A stretch of DNA of 47,691 nucleotides, from NCBI GenBank assembly GCA_965658275.1, contig CBFHRN010000011.1, positions 1 to 47,691 on the forward strand, in the 5' to 3' direction. The position numbers were made by a program, and so were the translations under genes. Below are positions 17,266-24,635 of this stretch, one piece after another. The notes under the pieces are model-generated. The model was not told the origin of the DNA and did not search any database. It saw nothing but the letters and a program-made list of their open reading frames with translations. This DNA comes from Croceimicrobium sp965658275. Its GTDB lineage: Bacteria > Bacteroidota > Bacteroidia > Flavobacteriales > Schleiferiaceae. Within the stretch, counting starts at the first letter, position 1. Every line of letters starts with the position of its first letter.

Positions 17266-17766
17266 ATGACCCCAGAAGAATTTCAAACCGAGTTCCTTGG
17301 TTTTCAGGATGAGTTAAAAAGCTTTCTTTATAGGATGGTAAGCATCAAGGAAGATGCCGAAGATCTGGTGCAAGAAAGCTATATAAAGGCCTCCAGTAAC
17401 ATAAGCTCTTTCAAGCCTGAGAGAGCGAGCTTAAAGACTTGGGTTTTCACCATCGCTATAAATTCCGCTAAAAACCAACTAGATAGAATGAAGCGATGGG
17501 GGGAAAACGACTTGAGCACCTGCGAAAACTACCATTCCTCTAGCCCCGAGCTTATGGCCGAAATTGGTGAAGTCTTTCATTCCACACCAGACGCACGCTT
17601 TGAGATGAAGGAGCATTTGGATTATTGCTTTACCTGCATTACCAAAACCCGCAAAATTGCTGCCTTAGCATTAGCCCTTACTTTCGGGGTCTCTTCCTTC
17701 TTAATTTTTCTTGCTGGTAAAACAGCCTTCGGCTTTTTTCCCTTTTACCGATTGCACTTCTACTAA
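17266..17766 (+). CDS. Chimeric ECF sigma-factor remnant fused to a membrane tail
   Basis: Residues 1-128 of this 166-residue frame are ECF sigma-like: sigma region 2 (FQDELKSFLYRMVSIKEDAEDLVQESYIKA, LKTWVFTIAINSAKNQL) and then EHLDYCFTCITKT, the text that in this sub-family leads into region 4. From Arg129 the sequence changes to a strongly hydrophobic tail (ALALALTFGVSSFLIFLAG, then FGFFPFYRLHFY) that looks like the end of a polytopic membrane protein. Region 4, needed for minus-35 recognition, is absent. A deletion joining two genes is the simplest explanation. The frame is open, so a product may be made, but it should not act as a normal sigma factor. Confidence 0.65.
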   Translation: MTPEEFQTEFLGFQDELKSFLYRMVSIKEDAEDLVQESYIKASSNISSFKPERASLKTWVFTIAINSAKNQLDRMKRWGENDLSTCENYHSSSPELMAEIGEVFHSTPDARFEMKEHLDYCFTCITKTRKIAALALALTFGVSSFLIFLAGKTAFGFFPFYRLHFY

Positions 17767-17795
17767 TCCAAAACCTAACGAATCGACCTTAGATT

Positions 17796-18140
17796 ATGGC
17801 CTACAGCGACTACCAAGCAGAGCGCATCCGGAGAAGGTTGCAAGCTCACAACATTACCGATGAAAAGAAAATGATGGGCGGTCTCATCTTTATGGTAAAC
17901 GATAAAATGTGCGTGGGAATAGATATCGACAAAAGCACCGGGCAAGACCGACTCATGGTGCGTGTTGGCAAAGCAAGTCACGATCAGTTGGTTTTTAAGC
18001 ATGGTAGTCGTGAAATGGACTTTACTGGAAAAGTGATGCGCGGCTTTTTATTTATTAATCCCGAAGGCTTTGACTCGGAAGAAGACTTGGATTTCTGGGT
18101 GGATAAAGCCCTTGAGTTTAATCGTCAGATTATTACCTAA
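17796..18140 (+). CDS. TfoX N-terminal-domain protein
   Basis: This 114-residue protein consists of a single TfoX/Sxy N-terminal domain: KKMMGGLIFMVNDKMCVGI, DRLMVRVG and MDFTGKVMRGFLFI are typical. The C-terminal TfoX domain is missing, as in many stand-alone family members of Bacteroidota. TfoX/Sxy regulates competence in gammaproteobacteria; for single-domain members a role is not established. It is convergent with the following gene, 12 bases away. Confidence 0.88.
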   Translation: MAYSDYQAERIRRRLQAHNITDEKKMMGGLIFMVNDKMCVGIDIDKSTGQDRLMVRVGKASHDQLVFKHGSREMDFTGKVMRGFLFINPEGFDSEEDLDFWVDKALEFNRQIIT

Positions 18141-18152
18141 GTCTCGATTGAA

Positions 18153-18872
18153 TTAAAATGCCCCGTTTCTGCGAGGCTCCGAGAGATCATCAAATCCCGG
18201 TCTTTGAAATTGATCCATATCTGGAAAGTCGAAATACATCAGCTTAATTATACGATTGGTGTTGCCAAGAAATTCAATCAACGGATCCTTTGAGGTGATT
18301 CCTAGGTCTACAATATCTTCTAGGGCCAAGCGAATGTGTTTTAAGGCCAAAACAGCAACTTTCGCACTTCCATTACAATCACTTTGCAGCGAACTTGCCA
18401 TATTCAATTCATCGTGTTTACCCCCTAGGGCTCGGGTAATCTTTGGCCCAACAAAACGCTGATAGTGCTTTAAAACCTGTAAAGCATTGTCCAATATCAA
18501 GATTTCCTTCTGCTCCAAGAAGGCCATTTTCTCAAGTTCTTGCACCGCCTTAGTCTGCTTTAGCTCTTTAAGAAAACCGGCATATTGTTTTTGCCAATTT
18601 TTATAGAACAATTTTAAAGGTGCTTTTTCCAAGTCAAAAGGACCTGCCTTTTCCCGAGCTTGCCATCGTTTTTGCAGGGACTCAGCTTCTTCCAAGTCGA
18701 GTGCTTGAAAAGGGTGCGGCCGAGCGGATGCTATTTTTTCCTCAAGCCCTTCACTCCAGTCAATTTCAGCGGATCCCTCTTGCTGCGCAAGATAAAAACC
18801 GCAGCGCCCTTGAAAAGGGCAGCGCTCGCACCAACGGTTGCAATATTTATGAATGGAAGGGATTCGTTGCAA
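18153..18872 (-). CDS. Unknown protein with N-terminal cysteine cluster
   Basis: This 239-residue cytosolic protein has no recognised domain. Residues 10-24 contain CNRWCERCPFQGRC (C-x3-C-x2-C-x5-C), a spacing that could bind zinc or an iron-sulfur cluster. The remainder is helical, with Trp/Lys-rich text at 85-110 and a stretch near 160 (NMASSLQSDCNGSAKVAVLAL). I recognise it only as a type of protein common in Bacteroidota without a named function. It lies 52 bases after the cupin-like gene on the same strand and may belong to that operon. Confidence 0.75.
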   Translation of the reverse strand: MQRIPSIHKYCNRWCERCPFQGRCGFYLAQQEGSAEIDWSEGLEEKIASARPHPFQALDLEEAESLQKRWQAREKAGPFDLEKAPLKLFYKNWQKQYAGFLKELKQTKAVQELEKMAFLEQKEILILDNALQVLKHYQRFVGPKITRALGGKHDELNMASSLQSDCNGSAKVAVLALKHIRLALEDIVDLGITSKDPLIEFLGNTNRIIKLMYFDFPDMDQFQRPGFDDLSEPRRNGAF

Positions 18873-18924
18873 GGCTAAAGTTTTCCCTAAGATAAAAAAG
18901 GGGCGCCTTTATTTACAAAGTCTT

Positions 18925-19806
18925 TTATTTCAAACGGTCGGCCTCTCTTTCGGCCACGATTTCATTGGTCCGTTCTATTGCCTTCTTTAGCTTGTAGTCG
19001 CTCCAAGTATTTTTATAAAACTTATTAAAGTACTCGTCCAATTTCCGAATCACAAAGACATTGTAGGCCCCTTGAAGTTTACCCATTCGGGTAGGATTGA
19101 GGGTCCGCAGACTTAGAGAAAAGGAGCCATCTAAATATTGGATATAATGCCAGATTCCACTGGGCATAAACAAAGTCTCACCGGGCAGCAAGTCCGTTTG
19201 CCAGCCCTGGGCTAACTTTAGAGCAGGGAATTTATCGTAATCGGGATTACCAATATCGGCAGCACTGTGGGTGGTAAAGGGCAGCTTATAGAGGTACTTC
19301 GTTTGGTTTTGATCGAATAAAGTAATGCGCTTTGTTCCTCCAAACTGAGTAATAAACACATTCGATAAATCGATGTCGTAATGCATTCGAACATCCGATC
19401 CCGCAGCACCAAAAAACATGTAGGGATAATCTTCCAAATAGCCCTCCATGAGGGGTGGATAGTCGAAGTCATCCAGCAAATCGGGCTCCAACTTAAAGAG
19501 ATTAAAAAGGAAAATGCGGAGGTCGGAAGGCACATCCTTTTCGAGCATATCTAAGTACTCCGAAAAGGGCACTTCTTTAACCGGTGGCATTTCAATACGG
19601 GTAGGCTCATTGTCCTGCCAGGCACCGTGTAATTTCACTTTATGATGCCCTGCCTTTTGACGCAAGAAATCATATGTCCACTTGCTGGGCGCTGCCCAAT
19701 CTTGGGCATAATTCTTCAGTTTTACCGGAGTTAAAGTCTTAACGTATTTCTGATAAAATTCCTCCGGACTAATATCTTCAACAACGTCTACTTCCTTAAG
19801 CTGCAT
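18925..19806 (-). CDS. Cupin-like (JmjC-fold) Fe(II)/2-oxoglutarate oxygenase family protein
   Basis: This 293-residue protein carries the facial-triad pattern of Cupin_8/JmjC-like hydroxylases: His142 and Asp144 in MHYDID, and His220 in SGIWHYIQY; GGTKRITLF and LLPGETLFMPSG flank them. Members hydroxylate protein side chains, RNA or small molecules. The substrate is unknown. The first 100 residues include WTYDFLRQKAG, resembling the N-terminal part of JMJD-like bacterial proteins. The gene lies 23 bases after the aldehyde dehydrogenase on the same strand. Confidence 0.87.
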   Translation of the reverse strand: MQLKEVDVVEDISPEEFYQKYVKTLTPVKLKNYAQDWAAPSKWTYDFLRQKAGHHKVKLHGAWQDNEPTRIEMPPVKEVPFSEYLDMLEKDVPSDLRIFLFNLFKLEPDLLDDFDYPPLMEGYLEDYPYMFFGAAGSDVRMHYDIDLSNVFITQFGGTKRITLFDQNQTKYLYKLPFTTHSAADIGNPDYDKFPALKLAQGWQTDLLPGETLFMPSGIWHYIQYLDGSFSLSLRTLNPTRMGKLQGAYNVFVIRKLDEYFNKFYKNTWSDYKLKKAIERTNEIVAEREADRLK

Positions 19807-19829
19807 TTTGGGATGAGCAAAGGCTCAAA

Positions 19830-21272
19830 TTAAAAGTTAAAACAAACATTTTTAGCTTCTGTGAAGAATTTCAGGGCTTCAAAACCACCTTCGCGACCCA
19901 CCCCGCTATTCTTCATTCCACCAAAAGGAGTTCGCAAATCGCGTACCAACCAATCATTAATCCAAACTATTCCGCTGTGAACTTCTTTAGCAATCCGATG
20001 GGCTTTATTTAAATCTTGGGTAAACACCGTGCAAGCAAGGCCGTACTCGGTGCTATTGGCCATCATAAGAACTTCTTCTTCCGTTTCAAAAGGAGTAAGC
20101 GTTACCACAGGCCCGAAAACTTCCTCTTGATTAACCCGACAATCATAGCTGAGTCCCTCTATAACGGTCGGCTCCAAGAAATAGCCCTCCTCATAGGGAG
20201 CCGGCATTTGAAGGCGCTTTCCACCATGCAAAATGGTTCCTCCTTCTTCAACGGCGAGGTCGATATAGGATAGAATCTTTTCCATGTGTGGTTTCGACAC
20301 AACGGCACCCATCCTTGAGTCAGCCTCCTGCGGAGGCCCCACTTTTAGACCTTTTACGCGCTCTACAAAAGCTTCTTTAAACTTGTCGTAAATAGAAGCT
20401 TGCACAAAAATGCGACTGCCACAAAGACAGATTTGCCCTTGGTTGGCAAAGGATGCTCGAACACTGGTTTTAACCGCTCGATCAAAATCGCAATCCTCAA
20501 AAATGATGTTTGGATTCTTTCCGCCAAGTTCCAACGACATCTTCTTAAAACGCGGCGCGGCTATCGCGGCAATTCGCGCTCCCGTTACAGTACCGCCTGT
20601 AAAGGATATCGCTTTAACGTGATCATGCTCTACCATAGCCTGGCCCGTTTCGGCGCCCAAGCCATGTACAATATTGAGGACCCCTGCTGGAAAGCCCACT
20701 TCTATGCAAATTTGGGAAAGAAGGTAAGCTGTAAAAGGTGTTACCTCCGATGGCTTGGCTACCACGCAATTTCCGGAAGCCAATGCAGGGGCAATTTTCC
20801 AAGTAAATAAATACAAGGGTAAGTTCCATGGAGAAATGCAGGCAACTGTTCCTAAAGGCTGACGAAGGGTATAGTTAAAACCTTTCTCTCCCATATTATG
20901 AAACTCATCCTCTTGATGCAATATGGCCGTGGCGTAAAAGCCGAAGTTGTCGCGCGCTCTGGGAATATCTACTGCTTTAGCTAATTTTAAAGGCTTGCCA
21001 TTATCTCGACTTTCAGCTAGGGCTAATTCATCTAATTTTTCACCAATACGTTGGCTAACCGCCATAAGATGTTTGCTGCGCTCGGCATTCGAAAGTCTGG
21101 ACCATGTCGGAAAGGCCTCTTCGGCGGCTTTCACCGCTAAATCAACATCGGAGACATTAGACCTTGGAATCAGTGAATAGACTTGCCCAGTTGCAGGCTC
21201 AATATTATCAATGTAAGCCCCATCTACAGGAGCTATTAATTGACCACCGATATAATTGGCAATCTTTTCCAT
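19830..21272 (-). CDS. NAD(P)+-dependent aldehyde dehydrogenase, aminomuconate-semialdehyde-type
   Basis: This 480-residue protein has all marks of the ALDH superfamily: SPWNLPLYLFTWKIAPALASGN, FTGGTVTG, the general base Glu248 in LELGGKNPN and the catalytic Cys282 in GQICLCGSR. The pattern ICLCGSR and the C-terminal PFGGMKNSGVGREGG recall 2-hydroxymuconic/2-aminomuconic semialdehyde dehydrogenases. Together with the SDR gene two bases upstream this recalls the kynurenine branch of tryptophan breakdown found in Flavobacteriia, but kynurenine 3-monooxygenase and the ring-opening dioxygenase are not in the window. Substrate is therefore an inference; the enzyme class is certain. Confidence 0.9.
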   Translation of the reverse strand: MEKIANYIGGQLIAPVDGAYIDNIEPATGQVYSLIPRSNVSDVDLAVKAAEEAFPTWSRLSNAERSKHLMAVSQRIGEKLDELALAESRDNGKPLKLAKAVDIPRARDNFGFYATAILHQEDEFHNMGEKGFNYTLRQPLGTVACISPWNLPLYLFTWKIAPALASGNCVVAKPSEVTPFTAYLLSQICIEVGFPAGVLNIVHGLGAETGQAMVEHDHVKAISFTGGTVTGARIAAIAAPRFKKMSLELGGKNPNIIFEDCDFDRAVKTSVRASFANQGQICLCGSRIFVQASIYDKFKEAFVERVKGLKVGPPQEADSRMGAVVSKPHMEKILSYIDLAVEEGGTILHGGKRLQMPAPYEEGYFLEPTVIEGLSYDCRVNQEEVFGPVVTLTPFETEEEVLMMANSTEYGLACTVFTQDLNKAHRIAKEVHSGIVWINDWLVRDLRTPFGGMKNSGVGREGGFEALKFFTEAKNVCFNF

Positions 21273-21274
21273 CC

Positions 21275-22063
21275 TTATAAGTTTGGGGTTCGCCCGCCAT
21301 CCACGGGAACATTAATACCACTGATATAAGCAGCAGCCGGTGAAGCGAGGAAAGCAATGGCATTGGCCACTTCTGCAGGAGCGGCAAATCGCGCCAAAGG
21401 AATCTCAGCACACATCTCGGCCTCTACTTCCGACTCGGGGCGACCTGTTTTTTGGGCCTTATTACTAATGATGCTCGTGAGTCGACCCGTTTGCGTAGCC
21501 CCAGGTAGTACATTATTAACGGTAATGCCCTTTGGTCCCAATTCGCGCGAAAGGGTTTTGGCCCAATTGGCCACTGATCCCCTAATCGTATTACTTACTC
21601 CTAAGTTTGGCAAAGGCGCTTTTACTGAGGTACTTATTACATTAATGATTCGCCCATAAGCACTACTCTCCATGCCTGGTAGGATGGTTTTTGTGATGAG
21701 TTGGTTAGCCAAAAGGTGACGTCGAAAAGCAGTAATATATTCTTCTAAATCTGCTTTATGCGCAGGGCCAGCGGGAGGTCCGCCGGTATTATTCACTAAA
21801 ATATTGAAGGGCGGATGTTTTTGCAAAGCATCATTTAAGACGGCTTCCAAAGACACTAAATCATCGAAATCGGCCACCAAATAATGGTGCTTCTGACCAT
21901 GAGCCGTGCTGAGCTCTTGAGCCACCTTTGCCAATTTATTTTCATTGCGGGCTAGCAAGCAAATGGTTGCCCCCATTCGGGCTAATTCTTCGGCGGCTGC
22001 CTTTCCAATACCATCACTACTACCGCATACTAGGGCGTGTTTTTGAGAGAGGTTTAAATCCAT
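21275..22063 (-). CDS. Atypical SDR family protein lacking YxxxK
   Basis: This 262-residue Rossmann protein has the nucleotide-binding text CGSSDGIGKA at 13-22, NNTGGPP near 90, IINVISTS near 140 and the C-terminal SGINVPVDGG. The catalytic YxxxK of classical SDRs is replaced by S157-NTI-R161. I recall a SDR branch (annotated as FabG-like) that keeps SNTxR at this place together with TGGPP, so this is probably a sub-family trait rather than damage. The start codon overlaps the ABC ATPase stop (TAATG). Its role is probably in the same catabolic route as the aldehyde dehydrogenase. Confidence 0.85.
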   Translation of the reverse strand: MDLNLSQKHALVCGSSDGIGKAAAEELARMGATICLLARNENKLAKVAQELSTAHGQKHHYLVADFDDLVSLEAVLNDALQKHPPFNILVNNTGGPPAGPAHKADLEEYITAFRRHLLANQLITKTILPGMESSAYGRIINVISTSVKAPLPNLGVSNTIRGSVANWAKTLSRELGPKGITVNNVLPGATQTGRLTSIISNKAQKTGRPESEVEAEMCAEIPLARFAAPAEVANAIAFLASPAAAYISGINVPVDGGRTPNL

Positions 22064-22749
22064 TAAGCATTCATTTCATCGGATTCGATTTGCCCATCGC
22101 GCAAGCGAATAATACGCTTCGCGTGCTGAGCAATATCTTCTTCGTGCGTTACAAGAATTACGGTGTTACCTAAAGCATGAATATCACTAAAAAGCTTCAT
22201 GATCTCTATGGAGGTTTTCGAGTCGAGGTTACCCGTTGGTTCATCCGCTAAAATGATCGAAGGGTGATTAACTAGAGCCCTTGCAACCGCTACCCGCTGA
22301 CGCTGACCCCCCGATAACTGATTCGGGCGGTGATCGATACGGTCGCTCAAAGCTACTTGGTCTAAAACTTCTCGTGCTCTTTCATTACGCTGCACTGGAC
22401 TCATACCCGCATATACCAATGGGAGACTCACGTTTTCGAGGGCGGTACTCCGTGGCAAAAGATTAAAGGTTTGAAAAACGAAACCAATTTCTTTATTCCG
22501 CACCTCGGCCAAGTCATTATCCGTCATGCGGCTTACATCTTTGCCATTGAGAATGTAGGAGCCCGAAGTTGGGGTATCCAAGCATCCTAATAAATTCATC
22601 AGGGTGGATTTCCCACTTCCCGAAGGGCCCATCAGGGCGACGTATTCGTTTTTCTGTATTTGCAGATCGATGCCCTTAAGCACCTTTACGACCTGATTAC
22701 CAAGTGGGAAATCTCGAGTAATCTGGCTCAATTCTATGATGTTCTCCAT
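22063..22749 (-). CDS. ABC transporter ATP-binding protein (LolD/MacB type)
   Basis: With the start at MENIIELSQITRDF the protein has 228 residues, the normal size of LolD/MacB/FtsE ATPases; the frame is open further upstream, but that stretch does not look like coding sequence. Walker A is GPSGSGKST, the signature LSGGQRQRVAVARAL, Walker B IILADEPTGNLDS. Such ATPases pair with MacB/LolCE-type permeases to move lipoproteins, peptides or drugs. No permease gene lies next to it, so the partner is elsewhere. It is the first gene of the SDR-ALDH unit, and its stop codon overlaps the SDR start. Confidence 0.9.
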   Translation of the reverse strand: MENIIELSQITRDFPLGNQVVKVLKGIDLQIQKNEYVALMGPSGSGKSTLMNLLGCLDTPTSGSYILNGKDVSRMTDNDLAEVRNKEIGFVFQTFNLLPRSTALENVSLPLVYAGMSPVQRNERAREVLDQVALSDRIDHRPNQLSGGQRQRVAVARALVNHPSIILADEPTGNLDSKTSIEIMKLFSDIHALGNTVILVTHEEDIAQHAKRIIRLRDGQIESDEMNA

Positions 22750-22880
22750 GTTCAGGCTTGAGGCATCGAAGATACAATATTGGGGGCGCATTGGGAAAAG
22801 ATTAACCCATGCATAGTCATTCCATCCAATTGCACAAATGAACAGCAAGCCTGTAAGCGAATCAAAGCCATGGAGAAATC

Positions 22881-22909
22881 TTGAGCAAGCCGTTAATTTA
22901 ATACCTTTG
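22881..22909 (+). promoter_or_regulatory. Bacteroidota-type promoter of tatA-gatA
   Basis: TTG at 22881-22883 and TACCTTTG at 22902-22909 match the minus-33 and minus-7 consensus with an 18-base gap. The tatA start is 13 bases further. Confidence 0.6.
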
Positions 22910-22922
22910 CCGCTCAATAAAA

Positions 22923-23120
22923 ATGCAAAAAATGACAATGTCAGCAATCCTATTAGGCATGGTTGGTCCTTGGCAGATTATTTTAATCGTAGCCTTAGTA
23001 CTCTTGCTTTTCGGTGGTCGTAAAATTCCCGAATTGATGCGTGGTCTTGGCGGCGGTATTAAAGAATTTAAAGATGCCGTAAAAGAAGACGAAGACGAAA
23101 AACCAAAAACAAAGGACTAA
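22923..23120 (+). CDS. tatA: Sec-independent translocase protein TatA/TatE
   Basis: This 65-residue protein has one N-terminal membrane helix (PWQIILIVALVLLLFGGRKIPELMRGLG), the FGG(R/K)KIPE hinge and an amphipathic, then highly charged tail (EDEDEKPKTKD). This is the standard TatA/E architecture; TatA forms the pore that moves folded twin-arginine proteins across the inner membrane. TatC is not in the window. The ATG at 22923 is close behind a good promoter; a second Met three codons on could also serve. It precedes gatA by 13 bases. Confidence 0.93.
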   Translation: MQKMTMSAILLGMVGPWQIILIVALVLLLFGGRKIPELMRGLGGGIKEFKDAVKEDEDEKPKTKD

Positions 23121-23133
23121 AATCTCTGTACCC

Positions 23134-24552
23134 TTGAAGGATTACCACAAGCTCAGCGACATTCAGGCCGACTTAAACGACGGTACAATTAACTGTGTCT
23201 CTTTAATTGAGGATTACTTGAAACGCATCGAGGCCCATGAAGACCTCAATGCTTTTGTAGATGTTTATGCCCACGATGCTCGCAGCCGCGCAACGGTTAT
23301 CGATGCTAAAATAAAGCATGGCACAGCGGGCAAATTAGCGGGAATGGTAATCGGTATCAAGGATAATATTGTTTACAAAGATCATCCTGTTAGCGCCGCC
23401 TCGAAAATACTGGAAGGCTTCAACTCTCTCTTCTCCGCCACTGTCGTGGAGCGTCTGTTGGAAGAAGATGCCATCATTATTGGGCGCCTTAACTGTGATG
23501 AATTTGCCATGGGGTCTTCCAACCGATTCAGCCACCACGGCCCGGTTAAAAACCCATTGAATAAAGATTATGTTCCCGGTGGCTCTTCAGGTGGATCAGC
23601 AGCAGCTGTGGCAGCTGGGCTTTGCTTGGCGGCATTAGGTAGCGACACCGGTGGTTCTATTCGACAACCAGCCAGTTTCACGGGGATTTACGGCTTTAAG
23701 CCAACCTACGGTCGCGTGTCGCGTCATGGGCTAATTGCCTTTGCCTCAAGCTTTGATCAGATTGGTCCCTTTGCACGCAGTGCCGAAGATATTGCTTCTA
23801 TTTACGAGGTAATTGCCGGACCAGACAGTTACGACAATACGGTAAGCCGCCGAGAAGTAGAAAAAGTAGAAACGGCAGAACTTCCTAAAAAACTGCGAAT
23901 TGCCTACTTTAAAGATGCTTTGGAAAGTGCGCAGCTCGACCCAAAAGTTCGTGAGGAAAGTGAAAAAGTAATAAAGGAATTGGAGGAACAAGGACATGAA
24001 GTGAAAGGAATCGACTTTCCTTTCTTAGACACCATGGTTCCTGTTTACTACATCCTAACTACAGCAGAAGCTTCGAGTAATTTAGCGCGCTACGATGGAA
24101 TCCACTTTGGCTACCGCAGCGAAAACGCGCATGACTTAGAAAGCACCTACAAACTTTCACGAACTGAAGGTTTTGGCACTGAAGTTAAACGTCGAATCCT
24201 TTTGGGAACTTTTGTACTTAGCAGCGGCTACTATGACGCCTATTATGGTAAAGCGCAAAAAGCGCGTCGCCTAGTTCAGGATAAGACCAATGAGATTTTT
24301 GATGAATTTGACTTCATCTTCTCGCCAACCACGCCACATACCGCTTTCCGTATCGACCAAGTAGAAAGTGACCCAACTCAAATGTATTTGGAAGACATCT
24401 TTACGGTGCATGCCAATATCACGGGTTGCCCCTCCATAAGTTTACCTCTTTCCAAGCATGATAATGGCTTACCTTTAGGTATGCAATTCACCGCACCACG
24501 GTTTAAAGAGGCTGAGCTGTTGTCCTTTGTGAAAACAATAGTTCACAATTAG
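23134..24552 (+). CDS. gatA: Asp-tRNA(Asn)/Glu-tRNA(Gln) amidotransferase subunit A
   Basis: This 472-residue protein is a typical GatA. The amidase triad is Lys76 (GIKDNIVYKD), cis-Ser151 (GGSSGGSAA) and nucleophile Ser175 (DTGGSIRQPAS), each offset by three from the S. aureus numbering I remember. It releases ammonia from glutamine for the transamidation of mischarged Glu-tRNA(Gln) or Asp-tRNA(Asn) with GatB and GatC, which are elsewhere. No ATG lies near the expected N-terminus, so a TTG start is used here (KDYHKLSDIQADL). Confidence 0.96.
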   Translation: MKDYHKLSDIQADLNDGTINCVSLIEDYLKRIEAHEDLNAFVDVYAHDARSRATVIDAKIKHGTAGKLAGMVIGIKDNIVYKDHPVSAASKILEGFNSLFSATVVERLLEEDAIIIGRLNCDEFAMGSSNRFSHHGPVKNPLNKDYVPGGSSGGSAAAVAAGLCLAALGSDTGGSIRQPASFTGIYGFKPTYGRVSRHGLIAFASSFDQIGPFARSAEDIASIYEVIAGPDSYDNTVSRREVEKVETAELPKKLRIAYFKDALESAQLDPKVREESEKVIKELEEQGHEVKGIDFPFLDTMVPVYYILTTAEASSNLARYDGIHFGYRSENAHDLESTYKLSRTEGFGTEVKRRILLGTFVLSSGYYDAYYGKAQKARRLVQDKTNEIFDEFDFIFSPTTPHTAFRIDQVESDPTQMYLEDIFTVHANITGCPSISLPLSKHDNGLPLGMQFTAPRFKEAELLSFVKTIVHN

Positions 24553-24635
24553 ACGTTAAAAATCTCGTTATCAGCATTAATCAGGTGTGTATTTTTTGCG
24601 TACCTTTTGCCATTGGCAATAATTCTTCAATATTC

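Noticed and set aside
22750..22947. Longer start for the LolD/MacB-like ATPase (66 extra residues)
   Set aside because: The extra part does not resemble ABC proteins and overlaps the tatA promoter and start; MENIIEL gives the normal family length.
24590..24610. TATTTTTTG and TACCTTTTG as a promoter for the lytic transglycosylase gene
   Set aside because: Both have one T too many for TAnnTTTG and lack a TTG at the right distance.
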